From an uncultured Lachnospiraceae bacterium (GTDB lineage Bacteria > Bacillota > Clostridia > Lachnospirales > Lachnospiraceae), in contig CAQGLR010000014.1 of the NCBI GenBank assembly GCA_948794795.1, positions 1-64,000 of the forward strand: a stretch of 64,000 nucleotides of DNA. Reading direction: 5' to 3'. Positions 17,801 through 26,962 of this stretch are shown here, piece after piece. The first letter of the stretch is position 1, and each line of letters opens with the position of its first letter. Below the pieces are notes generated by a model. It saw nothing but the letters and a program-made list of their open reading frames with translations, was not told where the DNA came from and searched no databases. Both the position numbers and the translations under genes were made by a program.

Positions 17801-19679
17801 CTGCTCCTGATTCCATACGCAGTAAATTCTCTGCCTGGCAAAATGCATAACTGCCAATTTCTGTAATCCCCTCTGCTATTTCTATTGTCTGGATACCAGT
17901 TTTATAGCTGTCCCATGGGGCAGGGTTCTCTTCTGTAAAACCAGGAATAACTCCAGAACCTGTAAAAGAAATACATCCTGTAGCACCAATATATTGCCAG
18001 GAAACTCCATTAAATTCCCCTTCTTCCTGTGTACTATCTTCTGTTCTCCAGTCTGCTATTGTATATTTATCTTTATCCTTCCAGGTGTCCCATCCTGATG
18101 AAGATGGATGCCTGAAAATAATTAAATCCGCTGCATTATATACTATTGCACTTGCAGAATAAGTACTTGGTGCATCTCCTGCAAAAAATATGTTTTTTAA
18201 GTTTTTATTACTCTGAATTGAACCATTGTTCATTGTATCAAGTGATGCTGGAAGATACAGTGTTACCAGAGATGTGTTACTTGCTATACAAGAACCTTGC
18301 AGTTCCTTTAATGTATCAGGGAATGTATACTCTTTATCTGTTTTTCCCTCTGGATAAAAACATGCTATAGTGCAGTCTTTATTATAAACTACATTATCCA
18401 CCGCAGACAAACCAGGATTCTCATCTGATATAGTAATACTTGCAATTGAACTACAACAACTAAAGATATATGCATGTAGATTTTTTAATCCGCTTCCTAT
18501 TGATATTGTTTCCAAAGATTTACACATATAAAAAGCGTTACTTGCTATTGTCTGGACACTGTCAGGAATATTTATTTCTACAATTTTATCACAACTCCCA
18601 AATGCATATTGTTGTATAGTTTCAACATTGCCAGGAATACGTATTTCTTGTACATTATAACAATTATTAAAAGCATGGTCACCAATCTGTTTTATTGTTT
18701 CTGGCAAAGTAATATTTGTCAGATATGTACCACCATTAAAAGAATAAGCATCTATTATCTCTGTACCCTCTTCAATACTAATTTCTGTTTTAGATTTAAT
18801 ACGTGCATATGTAATAGTTTTATAGAAATTTCCTGCTTTCATCTCATAAAGGATACCATCTTTTACACTAAAACATGTATTGCCTGCTCCAACCTGGATG
18901 CTGCTTAACGAACTACATCCATCCAGTACTGCATGCCCTATAACTGTAGTACCTGCTGGTACAGTAAATTCTTTAAGTTTTGTAGATGCAAATGCACGTG
19001 AACCAATAGAAGATACACTGTCTGGAAGCGAAACTGATACCAGTTTTTCACACCTTTCAAATGCTGACTCCCCTATTTCCTCAAGCCCGTCTTCAAATTG
19101 TATATTTACAATATTATTAGCATAAAATGCTTTTTTGCCAATAGTCTTTATATTTGGTCCTAATGTTATGCTGCCTAAATTAATACACCAATAAAATGCA
19201 TTTTCTCCAATATCTGTTAATCCTGCTCCTAATATTGCCTCTTCTAACAGTTCGCATTTGTTAAATGCATCCCGCCCTATAGTTTCCACTGAATCTGGCA
19301 GCGTTACAGACTTAAGGCTTACACATCCCGAAAATGCATAATTCCCAATTGATGTAATCCCATCTGCTATAGATACAGAAAGTATGTGTTCCCTGCTGTC
19401 ATACCATGGGCTATGCCCTGATGATATTTCCATTGGTCCGCTGCCCGTAATTTCCAGGTTATAAAATGTGGTTTCCAAAGTTTCATCTGGATTTAACCCT
19501 GGATTAGAAACTTCTGTCAGTTCCCAGTTAATGCTATCCCCAATATTTCCGCTAAGGGGTGCGGCTGGCGTTTCTGCTGCAAAAGCAAACGTCCCACTAA
19601 ATGATACAGGAAACATTCCTGCAATTAGTGCGAAAACCAGTAAAAAGCTGATTGTTTTACGTAGTTTTTTCATGTCCAT
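14865..19679 (-). CDS. secreted BspA-like leucine-rich repeat protein with cysteine-peptidase-like domain
   Basis: This surface protein has 1,604 residues. A signal peptide with a hydrophobic core (about 10-34) ends near TFAFAAE. Two blocks of BspA-type LRR_5 repeats (SIGNYAFSGC, LKSVTLPDSV style) cover about 75-530 and 590-790. Residues about 830-1060 are different: GSCYGMAATT with C864, GGHAVIP with H974 and KVYDPSYP with D995 have the order and spacing of a papain/C39-like Cys-His-Asp triad. A beta-rich part follows, then a Pro/Thr/Gly-rich linker (about 1365-1470), then a very basic C-terminal domain with one more LRR_5 stretch. It probably acts outside the cell in adhesion, glycan or protein processing. 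ATG 19671-19673 is a possible alternative start with better spacing to GGAAGG. Confidence 0.9.
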   Translation of the reverse strand: MDMKKLRKTISFLLVFALIAGMFPVSFSGTFAFAAETPAAPLSGNIGDSINWELTEVSNPGLNPDETLETTFYNLEITGSGPMEISSGHSPWYDSREHILSVSIADGITSIGNYAFSGCVSLKSVTLPDSVETIGRDAFNKCELLEEAILGAGLTDIGENAFYWCINLGSITLGPNIKTIGKKAFYANNIVNIQFEDGLEEIGESAFERCEKLVSVSLPDSVSSIGSRAFASTKLKEFTVPAGTTVIGHAVLDGCSSLSSIQVGAGNTCFSVKDGILYEMKAGNFYKTITYARIKSKTEISIEEGTEIIDAYSFNGGTYLTNITLPETIKQIGDHAFNNCYNVQEIRIPGNVETIQQYAFGSCDKIVEINIPDSVQTIASNAFYMCKSLETISIGSGLKNLHAYIFSCCSSIASITISDENPGLSAVDNVVYNKDCTIACFYPEGKTDKEYTFPDTLKELQGSCIASNTSLVTLYLPASLDTMNNGSIQSNKNLKNIFFAGDAPSTYSASAIVYNAADLIIFRHPSSSGWDTWKDKDKYTIADWRTEDSTQEEGEFNGVSWQYIGATGCISFTGSGVIPGFTEENPAPWDSYKTGIQTIEIAEGITEIGSYAFCQAENLLRMESGADLNSIGDYAFNGCTRLVFLQIRFVENIGNAAFQGDVAIKGDLFFDKVASLGSYAFQGCTAIEDVFLGSHLQALEEEVFAGCTSLSSIFVPETVSAIEAGALKGCTSLRTVNIPANTISIGAQAFSGSTALEKVYFYGEVPADWAADSFTNCSSSLILYYRISQNGWTGFDGVWNGIPVEGQSHFYTENKDYYSFSNSAPSFGYGINYRIPRQRYVDVLKSITTGTYYYVINPKWDGSCYGMAATTLEFYENSGNPRFDINNYDANAETLYEIATPRRKDSDLTKLIEAYQISQYNPLIAGYVGAFSANMKDYKGLIKKVEEFERSGGFKTDPEAEPVLMSIYSTYGGHAVIPVSVDQDNDGNFILKVYDPSYPSSLKTLIINKNFNGISYGLYKYASYAGLYTISSAMSGVELHSNKDASLYLSIDKENIKLANEAGNTIEDIEGAYEQKHNAGEEETFPGIKSFVLPEGNYNISTDKTANTGTSDNTEESVTFYLASGEYFAEIVSSDKDAVLSVDKETGTDQLKVSLVSESQEEEVSSFTIINQQGMERKIETNSNTTVIISGDDISIEAPADTTISIDDMETAVNGGKAETTFSSSDEENPLKAKEIETNITCDNSNKISGTADATVISNATAPRDVNVTLQYYDQAGKLASSYIEKIQLAPGMNFVQLSFENLENSLEGEGEVLLSCRLSVEDESGNSAFSIAEGIPVTLLKQQGTEVTPGITPVPEVTPLPGPGSGSGGGSYYPGFLPPVYGPSPTPGTTPSPSPVPGTTSAPGMPSANVTVTPEPTASPDVPVTPAATDTPADTPEPAATAQPGGEDSTAVVYKKGYKYTDKKTNAVYKITGTGKSKTAEYIKSTKKNPKSVIIPATVKINGVSYKVTSIGKKAFAGKTSLKKVTIGKNIKKIGIKAFYKCKNLRYINIKSVKITAKGTGKAAFKGIYNKPRIKTSKSTRNKYYKIFVKKGMSEKAKFIIKS

Positions 19680-19964
19680 CCCTTCCTTCCATAAATAAAT
19701 TTTACTTTCCAGAAAGAGTGCAATCCTTATTCTGGTATAAAAAATGGCACACTTCCAGGACTACAACAGTTCCATATTAAACCCATACTATATAATACCT
19801 GGCAATATAAAAACAGCTTGTATGGGCTTTTATAATAAAAATAAGTGCTAAAAATATCTTTTAAAACTGTTATATACTAACATTTTATATAAGCTACCTT
19901 TAACACTTCTTTGTTGTATTATATCAGACTTGTAAACTTTTACAAGAATAATTATAGGAATTTA

Positions 19965-21779
19965 TTAATTAGTTTTATAGTATTTATCCAGTCTGTTATC
20001 ATCATCAAATAAGTAATTATATTGTACTATTTCATATTCTTTCATTAATTCTGCGTATCTAGTGTTTCTTTCATCCTTGTTATGAAGCTTTCCATCACTA
20101 TCATAACTGCCAGCAGCACTTACTACGGGAAGCTTCTTATATAAATCAAGAAGATACCTGTTAAAATTGCTCATCTTAAGACCCGCCACATCAAGGAATA
20201 TAGAAGAAAGGTAATTTATAGATGCCTGTTCTATAAACAATTCGGGAATATCATAATTAGCCCATATAAGAAATGGTACTTTATATTTTTTCATTGTATC
20301 TTCCTGTGTAAACTGTAAAGGGTTTTTACCCATTACATCCTGGTAGAATGAATCAGGAAGATGTGGCTGGTGGTCCCCAAATAGAAGTATTATAACAGGC
20401 TCATCTACATTTTTAAAATATGTTACCAGTTGTTTTAATGCATCATCTGACATTTTCATTAGTGACAAATACTGCTCGGGCTGGCTTCCAGCAGCAAATG
20501 ATATCACTTTCACAGGCTCATTAAACTCATACCCTTTATCACTATACGGATTGTGGTTCTGCATTGTTACATTAAATATACAGAGAGATGAACCCTCTTT
20601 TTTATTTTCATACAACTCTTCTATTTTCTTATAGTCTGATAAATCACTTATGTACTCCCTGGCAAGTTCAGGATTATCAAAATCTTCTATAGAAATAAAC
20701 CTGTCAAAATACAGCAATGGATATACCCTGTTCCGGTTATAACCAGAAGGCTTGTATGGGTGTATTGCAACAGCTTCGCTGTATCCTTCCTGTGATTTTA
20801 TATTGCTTATAATTGAAGGAAGATAACCGTCCATATACTGCAGGTATGGATTGCCTGGAATAAATACCTTACTGCATCCTGTAAGAAATTCAAACTCTGA
20901 ATTAGAGGTATATCCTCCATATACAGAAGACTGTACATATCCCTTTATTGTATTTTCCTCAAGGCTGTCATAGAAAGACAATACATTTTTATCAGTTTCC
21001 ATATCACCCAGGACGCGCAAATCAGAAAATGACTCATTCATAATCATTATAATATTAGGGTTCTGTATGTTACTTCTATTACATTTATCATCATTATTAT
21101 AAGCAGATAATATCCTGCCAGCCTCCTCTGCTGAATATCCTGCTGGTTCATCCACTTCTGCTTTGCCTGCATTGGCTACAAAATATAAAAGGTATCCATA
21201 ATCATTTATGCCTATATTATGGTCCCATGTAACAGAACTTACACCCCTGAAAAAATATGTATCAAAATTAATCCACACAATAAATAATACTGAAACAATA
21301 ATTCCCACAAGGGATGCCAGGCATGGTTTCTTATTCCAGTAATGCCTTTCTGCACTTATATCTGGCATAAGGAAACTTGCGGTAATACCTGCAGCAGCAG
21401 CAACACAGCCCGCTGCAAACATATAATCTATATTATATTGGTATTTTCCTGCCACACCAGCAGCAGTCTGGATTGCGTAAAAATCCATAAATACAATGCC
21501 ATACCCCCTGAATGATATAACAAAAAAATTAGCTATTCCTACAAGCAGCAACAAAGTACACGAAATTATAAATGCTGTCTTCATTCTATGGAAAATACAT
21601 AAAAGAATAAGATTTGCAGCCATTATAAGTATTACATTCTTAATAATTATACCCAAAGGAAAACTTAATGCCTGCTTTTTAAAAAATAGTTCCAGATATA
21701 CAAACTCCCAGAAACTTACAACAACAAACAATATAACATTAATAATAATATTTTTAATAATACTCTTTCTATCCTGCAT
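19965..21779 (-). CDS. LTA-synthase family membrane sulfatase-fold phosphotransferase
   Basis: This 604-residue enzyme has five N-terminal membrane helices (about 7-200) and an extracellular alkaline-phosphatase-like domain. The catalytic threonine is T291 in GGYTSNSEFEFLTG. Metal-binding signatures are NESFSD (Glu) and LLFGDHQPHLP (Asp-His). Such enzymes move glycerol-phosphate from phosphatidylglycerol to a polymer or glycan on the outer face of the membrane. Whether the product is lipoteichoic acid is inferred from the family. GAGGTGG precedes the ATG. The neighbours (HtrA protease upstream, LRR surface protein downstream) all act at the cell surface. Confidence 0.92.
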   Translation of the reverse strand: MQDRKSIIKNIIINVILFVVVSFWEFVYLELFFKKQALSFPLGIIIKNVILIMAANLILLCIFHRMKTAFIISCTLLLLVGIANFFVISFRGYGIVFMDFYAIQTAAGVAGKYQYNIDYMFAAGCVAAAAGITASFLMPDISAERHYWNKKPCLASLVGIIVSVLFIVWINFDTYFFRGVSSVTWDHNIGINDYGYLLYFVANAGKAEVDEPAGYSAEEAGRILSAYNNDDKCNRSNIQNPNIIMIMNESFSDLRVLGDMETDKNVLSFYDSLEENTIKGYVQSSVYGGYTSNSEFEFLTGCSKVFIPGNPYLQYMDGYLPSIISNIKSQEGYSEAVAIHPYKPSGYNRNRVYPLLYFDRFISIEDFDNPELAREYISDLSDYKKIEELYENKKEGSSLCIFNVTMQNHNPYSDKGYEFNEPVKVISFAAGSQPEQYLSLMKMSDDALKQLVTYFKNVDEPVIILLFGDHQPHLPDSFYQDVMGKNPLQFTQEDTMKKYKVPFLIWANYDIPELFIEQASINYLSSIFLDVAGLKMSNFNRYLLDLYKKLPVVSAAGSYDSDGKLHNKDERNTRYAELMKEYEIVQYNYLFDDDNRLDKYYKTN

Positions 21780-21893
21780 TTAATCCACCTCACATCCAAA
21801 AGCACAATAGCCATATGCCAGAAACAAGACACCAGTTATGTAACCAGCTGCCTGTAAATGTAAAACTGTCCCAATCTGGTATACAATAGAAAA

Positions 21894-21924
21894 CAGGTTC
21901 TTTAAATACTGTTTTAAAGAACCT
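21894..21924 (-). terminator. intrinsic terminator after the HtrA gene
   Basis: CAGGTTCTTTAAA and TTTAAAGAACCTG form a 13-bp stem. On the minus strand it is followed by TTTTCTATTG, 37 bases after the HtrA stop codon. Confidence 0.75.
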
Positions 21925-21960
21925 GCCTTGTATTAATAATATTAATTATCTACTGCACTT

Positions 21961-23706
21961 TTAATTTGAAAATGGGTTTGAGAAAGGATTAGAGAAAAAT
22001 CCTCCAAAATCATCATCTCCCTGGCTGTCATCTCCCTGGTTCCCATTGTTCCCATAATTCCCATTATCCTGGTTACTATTGCCTGCAGTCCCGTTATCAG
22101 ACAATCCATCAAGTGATTCTGCACCCTGTAACTTTACTGTTAATTTCTGTTCCTCATAATTACCATTGTTGCTGCGCTGGAATGTAATCTCAATTTCAGT
22201 CCCTTTACGGTAGCCGCCTACTTTTTCTACAAGGCTTTCCTTAGTAGTTACTTCCATATTATTAATACAGGTAATAATATCACCAACTTTTAAACCTGCC
22301 TTATCTGCTGCGCCTCCTTTGGAAATTTCAGCTATATATACACCATTTGGAATATTATAAGCACTTACTTCTTCTGTTACTGTCTTTACACTTACGCCAA
22401 GATATCCTTTCTCACTATCAGATAATTCTTCTTTATTCATAAGTTCATCAATAATTGGTGTTGCTACTGAAATTGGTATTGCATATCCAACCCCTTCAAC
22501 TGACGAATCTGCTATTTTAGCAGAATTTATACCTATTACCTGCCCTTGCAGGTTAAGAAGTGCGCCGCCGCTGTTGCCAGGGTTTATTGCCGCATCTGTC
22601 TGGATTGCTTTAATCTTATTAACCACACCACTGTTCCTGTCAGGCTCTTCTGTAATTTCCCTGTCTTTGGCACTTATATAACCAACTGTAACAGATTGTC
22701 CATATCCCAGTGAATTACCTATTGCAATAGCCATCTCACCAACTCTTAAACTTTCAGAACTTCCAAGGTCTGCTATTTTAATCTGGTCCATTGTAGCAGA
22801 TTTAATATCTTTTAATTTAACTGCTATAACTGCAAGGTCATTGCTTGCAGCTGTACCTTTAACTGTTGCTTCATAGACCTCATCATCTATAAACTGTACA
22901 GAAATTGTCTTGGCACCATCTATTACATGGTTATTGGTTGCTATAAGCAGTTCTTTTTCATTCTGCCCTACTATAAACCCTGAACCACATCCTACCTCAT
23001 CCTGCTGGTAACGCTGTCCAAATAAATCATAGTAATTAGTCCCCTCAGAAGTACTTGTTATCGCTACAATAGCTGGCATTGTCTGTTCAACAATTCCTGA
23101 TACATCAGTAACTGTGCCTGCAACTGCTGGTACAGATGTACTTTTGCTTGTAGTAGTCTTGTCAGAACTATTGTCTGTGGTAGTTCCAAGCTTTTTTGTA
23201 TTGCTTGCTGTTATACCAAGCACATTACCTGATAAATAATGTACTGCCTCAAAACATACACCTGCAACAATTCCAAATAATACTGCACATGCTACTGTTA
23301 TAAGTATTTTCCTGCCTGTACCACCATTACTTTTCTTATTATTGCTGGTATTACTGTACTGGCTGTTATTATAATTATCATTGTTATAACTGTTGTTATT
23401 ATAACCATTGCTGTTATAAGCACTGTTGTTATAATTATCCTGGCTGCTACTGCTATAGCTGCTTCCATATGCTGGCTGTGGGACACTGTCTGTTTCCCGT
23501 TGTGATGTTTCCTCCTGTTGTGTATCCCCGCTATTGCTGTCTGCACTGTTACGCCCTGCATAATAGTCACCTGAATGAGTCACACTATTATCACCATCTT
23601 TATACGAATAGCTGTAAACAGATGTATCTGGAGGATTTCCGCCCTCAACGGAATTGCCATACTCACCAGTATAAGAATTCTGGCTTTTGTTATTATTATC
23701 TTCCAT
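21961..23706 (-). CDS. HtrA/DegP-type serine protease with one PDZ domain
   Basis: This membrane-anchored quality-control protease has 581 residues. Residues 1-125 are Asn/Ser/Tyr-rich and disordered on the cytoplasmic side. A single membrane helix lies at about 131-153. The trypsin-like domain has the triad H260 (NNHVIDG), D290 (NDLAVI) and S379 (GNSGGALL). The PDZ domain (about 440-525) includes KGGAADKAGLKVGDIITCIN. The C-terminus is a Gly/Asn/Asp-rich tail ending in repeated NPFSN units. The role is degradation of misfolded exported proteins. AGAGGGAA lies before the ATG, and a consensus promoter is upstream. It is divergent from the sugar transferase operon. Confidence 0.94.
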   Translation of the reverse strand: MEDNNNKSQNSYTGEYGNSVEGGNPPDTSVYSYSYKDGDNSVTHSGDYYAGRNSADSNSGDTQQEETSQRETDSVPQPAYGSSYSSSSQDNYNNSAYNSNGYNNNSYNNDNYNNSQYSNTSNNKKSNGGTGRKILITVACAVLFGIVAGVCFEAVHYLSGNVLGITASNTKKLGTTTDNSSDKTTTSKSTSVPAVAGTVTDVSGIVEQTMPAIVAITSTSEGTNYYDLFGQRYQQDEVGCGSGFIVGQNEKELLIATNNHVIDGAKTISVQFIDDEVYEATVKGTAASNDLAVIAVKLKDIKSATMDQIKIADLGSSESLRVGEMAIAIGNSLGYGQSVTVGYISAKDREITEEPDRNSGVVNKIKAIQTDAAINPGNSGGALLNLQGQVIGINSAKIADSSVEGVGYAIPISVATPIIDELMNKEELSDSEKGYLGVSVKTVTEEVSAYNIPNGVYIAEISKGGAADKAGLKVGDIITCINNMEVTTKESLVEKVGGYRKGTEIEITFQRSNNGNYEEQKLTVKLQGAESLDGLSDNGTAGNSNQDNGNYGNNGNQGDDSQGDDDFGGFFSNPFSNPFSN

Positions 23707-23753
23707 AGTTATTCCCTCTTATCTTTCTATATACATATACTTATACTGCAATT

Positions 23754-23782
23754 ATTATATCAATTATTAATGAGTTTAACAA
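23754..23782 (-). promoter_or_regulatory. sigma-A promoter of the HtrA gene
   Basis: On the minus strand TTGTTA (23777-23782) and TATAAT (23754-23759) are separated by exactly 17 bases, about 48 bases before the start codon. Confidence 0.75.
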
Positions 23783-23830
23783 CTTTTTGTGTAGAAGTTG
23801 TGAAAAAGAAATTAATTTATGATTATTTTA

Positions 23831-23859
23831 TTGCGAAAAAGGAACTTAACAGCTATAAT
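23831..23859 (+). promoter_or_regulatory. sigma-A promoter of the sugar transferase operon
   Basis: TTGCGA (23831-23836) and TATAAT (23854-23859) are separated by 17 bases, 54 bases before the TTG start codon. It is back-to-back with the HtrA promoter. Confidence 0.75.
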
Positions 23860-23913
23860 AAATAAACGATTGCAAATGAAAATAGTAAACTGCTATAAGG
23901 AGAAGGTGAAGAC

Positions 23914-25347
23914 TTGATTCGTGAAAACCAGAAATTGCTTAATATAATGCATATTATAATTGATGCTGTAATTATAGCATTTTCATTTATACTAGCTTAC
24001 ATGTTAAGATTTGATGATACATGGAGCCCCCTTATTAAATACAATATTATAAAACCTCCATTTGGTTATTATAAATCACTTGAAGAATACCGCAACATGC
24101 TTATAATGCTTATTCCATGTTATATTATTATCTATTATTTATGTGGCATGTACGACCCAAAACGTACATCTGGAAGGCGTTCAGAGCTTTTCAGCCTTAT
24201 AAAGGCTAGTATTGGTGGTATGCTTTATACAGTTGCTATACTATACTTCCTTTTAAGGGAAAATAACTATGCACGTCTTTTCCTTGGAATATTTGTTATA
24301 TTAAATATAACAATCGACTATATGTTCAGGCTGGTTGTAATAAAAATACTGCGCAATATGAGAAGGGCAGGCAAAAACCTTAAACATATACTGATTGTAG
24401 GCTACAGCCGTACTGCCAGGGGATATATTGACAGGTTAAGGGTGCATCCTGAATGGGGGTATTCAATACATGGAATGCTTGATGACAACCAGCCAGAAGG
24501 GACAACATACCGCCATGTACAGGTTATTGGCACAATGGACAAGCTTCCTGGGCTGCTGGCATCCAATGAATATGATGAAATAGCAATAACACTTGGTATT
24601 GATGACTATGGCAAACTTGAGAAAATTGTTGGTATTTGTGAAAAATCTGGTGTACACACAAAGTTTATACCAGACTACAACAATATTATACCTACAAAGC
24701 CATATACAGAAGACCTTGATGGTATTCCTGTTATACATGTAAGACATGTACCATTAAGTTCTTCATTTAACAAGGTACTAAAAAGATGTGTTGATATATT
24801 TGGCTCACTTGTTGCAATTATAATATTCTGTATACCAATGCTCGCTACTGCACTTATTATTAAACTGACATCCCCAGGCCCTCTTATTTTTAAACAGAAA
24901 AGAATAGGGCTTCATAACAGGGAATTTTCAATTTATAAATTCCGCTCTATGAAGGTGCAGGAAGAACATAAAGAGAAAAAGGCATGGACTACAGAAAATG
25001 ACCCACGTGTTACTAAGTTTGGCAGGTTTATGCGCAAAACAAATATTGATGAACTGCCACAGCTTTTTAATGTGTTAAAAGGTGATATGAGCCTGGTAGG
25101 GCCAAGGCCTGAGCGTCCGTATTTTGTAGATAAATTCAAAGAAGAGATACCAAGGTACATGGTTAAACACCAGGTACGCCCTGGAATGACTGGATGGGCA
25201 CAGGTAAATGGCTACAGGGGCGACACATCAATAACAAAACGTATTGAATGTGATTTGTATTATGTTGAGAACTGGTCAATGTTCTTGGATTTTAAAATAC
25301 TTTTTCTCACATTCTTTGGCAACAAGGTAAATAAAAATGCATATTAA
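23914..25347 (+). CDS. polyprenyl-phosphate sugar-1-phosphate transferase (exopolysaccharide initiation)
   Basis: This 477-residue enzyme has four N-terminal membrane helices (about 8-125), a nucleotide-sugar-binding-like middle part (about 140-265) and a C-terminal bacterial sugar transferase domain from about 285. The latter shows KRCVDIFGSL, SPGPLIFKQKRIG, FSIYKFRSM, NIDELPQLFNVLKGDMSLVGPRPERP and RPGMTGWAQVNG. It attaches the first sugar phosphate to undecaprenyl phosphate at the start of capsule or exopolysaccharide assembly. It starts at TTG 23914 behind AAGGAG. No other polysaccharide gene follows; instead a sensor kinase and response regulator are in the same operon, 14 bases downstream. 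Confidence 0.93.
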   Translation: MIRENQKLLNIMHIIIDAVIIAFSFILAYMLRFDDTWSPLIKYNIIKPPFGYYKSLEEYRNMLIMLIPCYIIIYYLCGMYDPKRTSGRRSELFSLIKASIGGMLYTVAILYFLLRENNYARLFLGIFVILNITIDYMFRLVVIKILRNMRRAGKNLKHILIVGYSRTARGYIDRLRVHPEWGYSIHGMLDDNQPEGTTYRHVQVIGTMDKLPGLLASNEYDEIAITLGIDDYGKLEKIVGICEKSGVHTKFIPDYNNIIPTKPYTEDLDGIPVIHVRHVPLSSSFNKVLKRCVDIFGSLVAIIIFCIPMLATALIIKLTSPGPLIFKQKRIGLHNREFSIYKFRSMKVQEEHKEKKAWTTENDPRVTKFGRFMRKTNIDELPQLFNVLKGDMSLVGPRPERPYFVDKFKEEIPRYMVKHQVRPGMTGWAQVNGYRGDTSITKRIECDLYYVENWSMFLDFKILFLTFFGNKVNKNAY

Positions 25348-25361
25348 CCAGGAGGCTTATA

Positions 25362-26933
25362 TTGAAAATACGTGGCAGGCTTATTGCCGCTTTCCTTATA
25401 ATAACACTTTTTCCACTTTGCGCAGGTGCTGTAAGTTTTCATAAAACAATACAGGAACAGACAGATTCATTAATAAACCATTACAGCGCAGACCCTGGAA
25501 TACATGAAGATTATGGACTTGTACTAAACCCTCTGAGGGTTTTATACAGTATAACACTTGAAGATTTTAACGCTGTTGCAGGTATTGCAGACCACCATCC
25601 AGATGAACTTATGGATAAAGATATCCTTGATATGCTTACAAGCAACCTTGCAACCAGGGATACTTTTATTGTTGTAAGACATGGCCGGGATGAATTTTAT
25701 ATTGGGGATAATAAATGTTATGAAAAAGTCCCTTCACTTCCCTATTTTACGGAGTATACAGAAGGAAATAATAATAATATATGTATTAACACACAAAATT
25801 CCCTTCTTATACGTGAAAAAGATTTTTATTTTACGGATAATACTGAAGGACAGGTTTTTCTTATAACTGATTTATCAAAACTTATGCCGTACTGGAAAGA
25901 CTCTGTTTTAAAAATTTTGTTTTATTTCTTTTCAATTATTGTTTTAACAGGAATGGTGCTTATACTTTGGCTATACCATAGTATAGCCAGGCCATTAAAT
26001 ATACTTCATATTGCCACGATGCAGATAGGTACTGGAAACCTTGACAGCCCTGTGCGGGTAACATCTTCTGATGAAATCGGTGAACTTTGCCGTGATTTTG
26101 AAGAAATGCGCATACGCTTAAAATCAATACTTGAAGAAAGAATAAAATATGAACAGGATACACGTGAAATGATGGGCAGCATATCACATGACTTAAAAAC
26201 TCCTATTACAGCAATTAAAGGTTATGCTGAGGGCCTTCTTGACGGTGTGGCAGCAACTCCTGATAAACAGGATAAATACTTAAGGACAATTATTGCTAAA
26301 GCTGTAGATATGGCTTACCTGGTAGATGAGTTATCACTTTTTGCCAAAATAGAACAAAATGCACTTCCATATAATTTTACTATTTTAAATGTTGGCGTAT
26401 ATTTTGATGACTGTATTGACGATATTTCGCTTGACCTGGAATCACATAATATTAAAATTATATATGAAAACTATACTTCACCAGATACTTTTATAACAGC
26501 TGACCCTGAACAGCTTAAGCGTGTTATTAACAATATTACTGGTAATTCTGTTAAATATATGGATAAAAGTGAAGGTACTGTAAAGATAACAATCAAAGAT
26601 GTTATCCCGCCTCCTGTTTCCCCTCCACTGTACCGCCAGATTAATGCAGATGGCACAGATGTAATACCACCAAAAGCACAGGAGGAATTTATACAGATAG
26701 AAATATCTGATAATGGTCCTGGCATTGATAAAAGAGACCTTCCTTTTATATTTGACCATTTTTACCGGGCTGATGCTTCACGCAATTCTTCTAAAGGGGG
26801 CAGCGGGCTTGGGCTTGCGATTGTACAAAAGATTATATCCGACCACAATGGCAGGATATGGGCTTCAAGCACTTGTGGCAAGGGTACTTCTATATATTTT
26901 ACACTTAAGAAAAAAAGAAGTAATAAGATATAA
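25362..26933 (+). CDS. sensor histidine kinase (HAMP-HisKA-HATPase)
   Basis: This 523-residue membrane kinase has helix 1 at about 7-24, an extracytoplasmic sensor of about 160 residues, helix 2 at about 185-207, a HAMP domain, HisKA with H276 in SISHDLKTPITAIKGY, and an HATPase with NNITGNSVKY, DNGPGIDKRD and GGSGLGLAIV. It starts at TTG 25362-25364 with GGAGG 8 bases before it. The gene lies between the sugar transferase and the OmpR-type regulator, its evident partner, so the system probably senses an envelope signal. Confidence 0.93.
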   Translation: MKIRGRLIAAFLIITLFPLCAGAVSFHKTIQEQTDSLINHYSADPGIHEDYGLVLNPLRVLYSITLEDFNAVAGIADHHPDELMDKDILDMLTSNLATRDTFIVVRHGRDEFYIGDNKCYEKVPSLPYFTEYTEGNNNNICINTQNSLLIREKDFYFTDNTEGQVFLITDLSKLMPYWKDSVLKILFYFFSIIVLTGMVLILWLYHSIARPLNILHIATMQIGTGNLDSPVRVTSSDEIGELCRDFEEMRIRLKSILEERIKYEQDTREMMGSISHDLKTPITAIKGYAEGLLDGVAATPDKQDKYLRTIIAKAVDMAYLVDELSLFAKIEQNALPYNFTILNVGVYFDDCIDDISLDLESHNIKIIYENYTSPDTFITADPEQLKRVINNITGNSVKYMDKSEGTVKITIKDVIPPPVSPPLYRQINADGTDVIPPKAQEEFIQIEISDNGPGIDKRDLPFIFDHFYRADASRNSSKGGSGLGLAIVQKIISDHNGRIWASSTCGKGTSIYFTLKKKRSNKI

Positions 26934-26962
26934 AACTAACTATTGTTTATGGAGGAATATTT

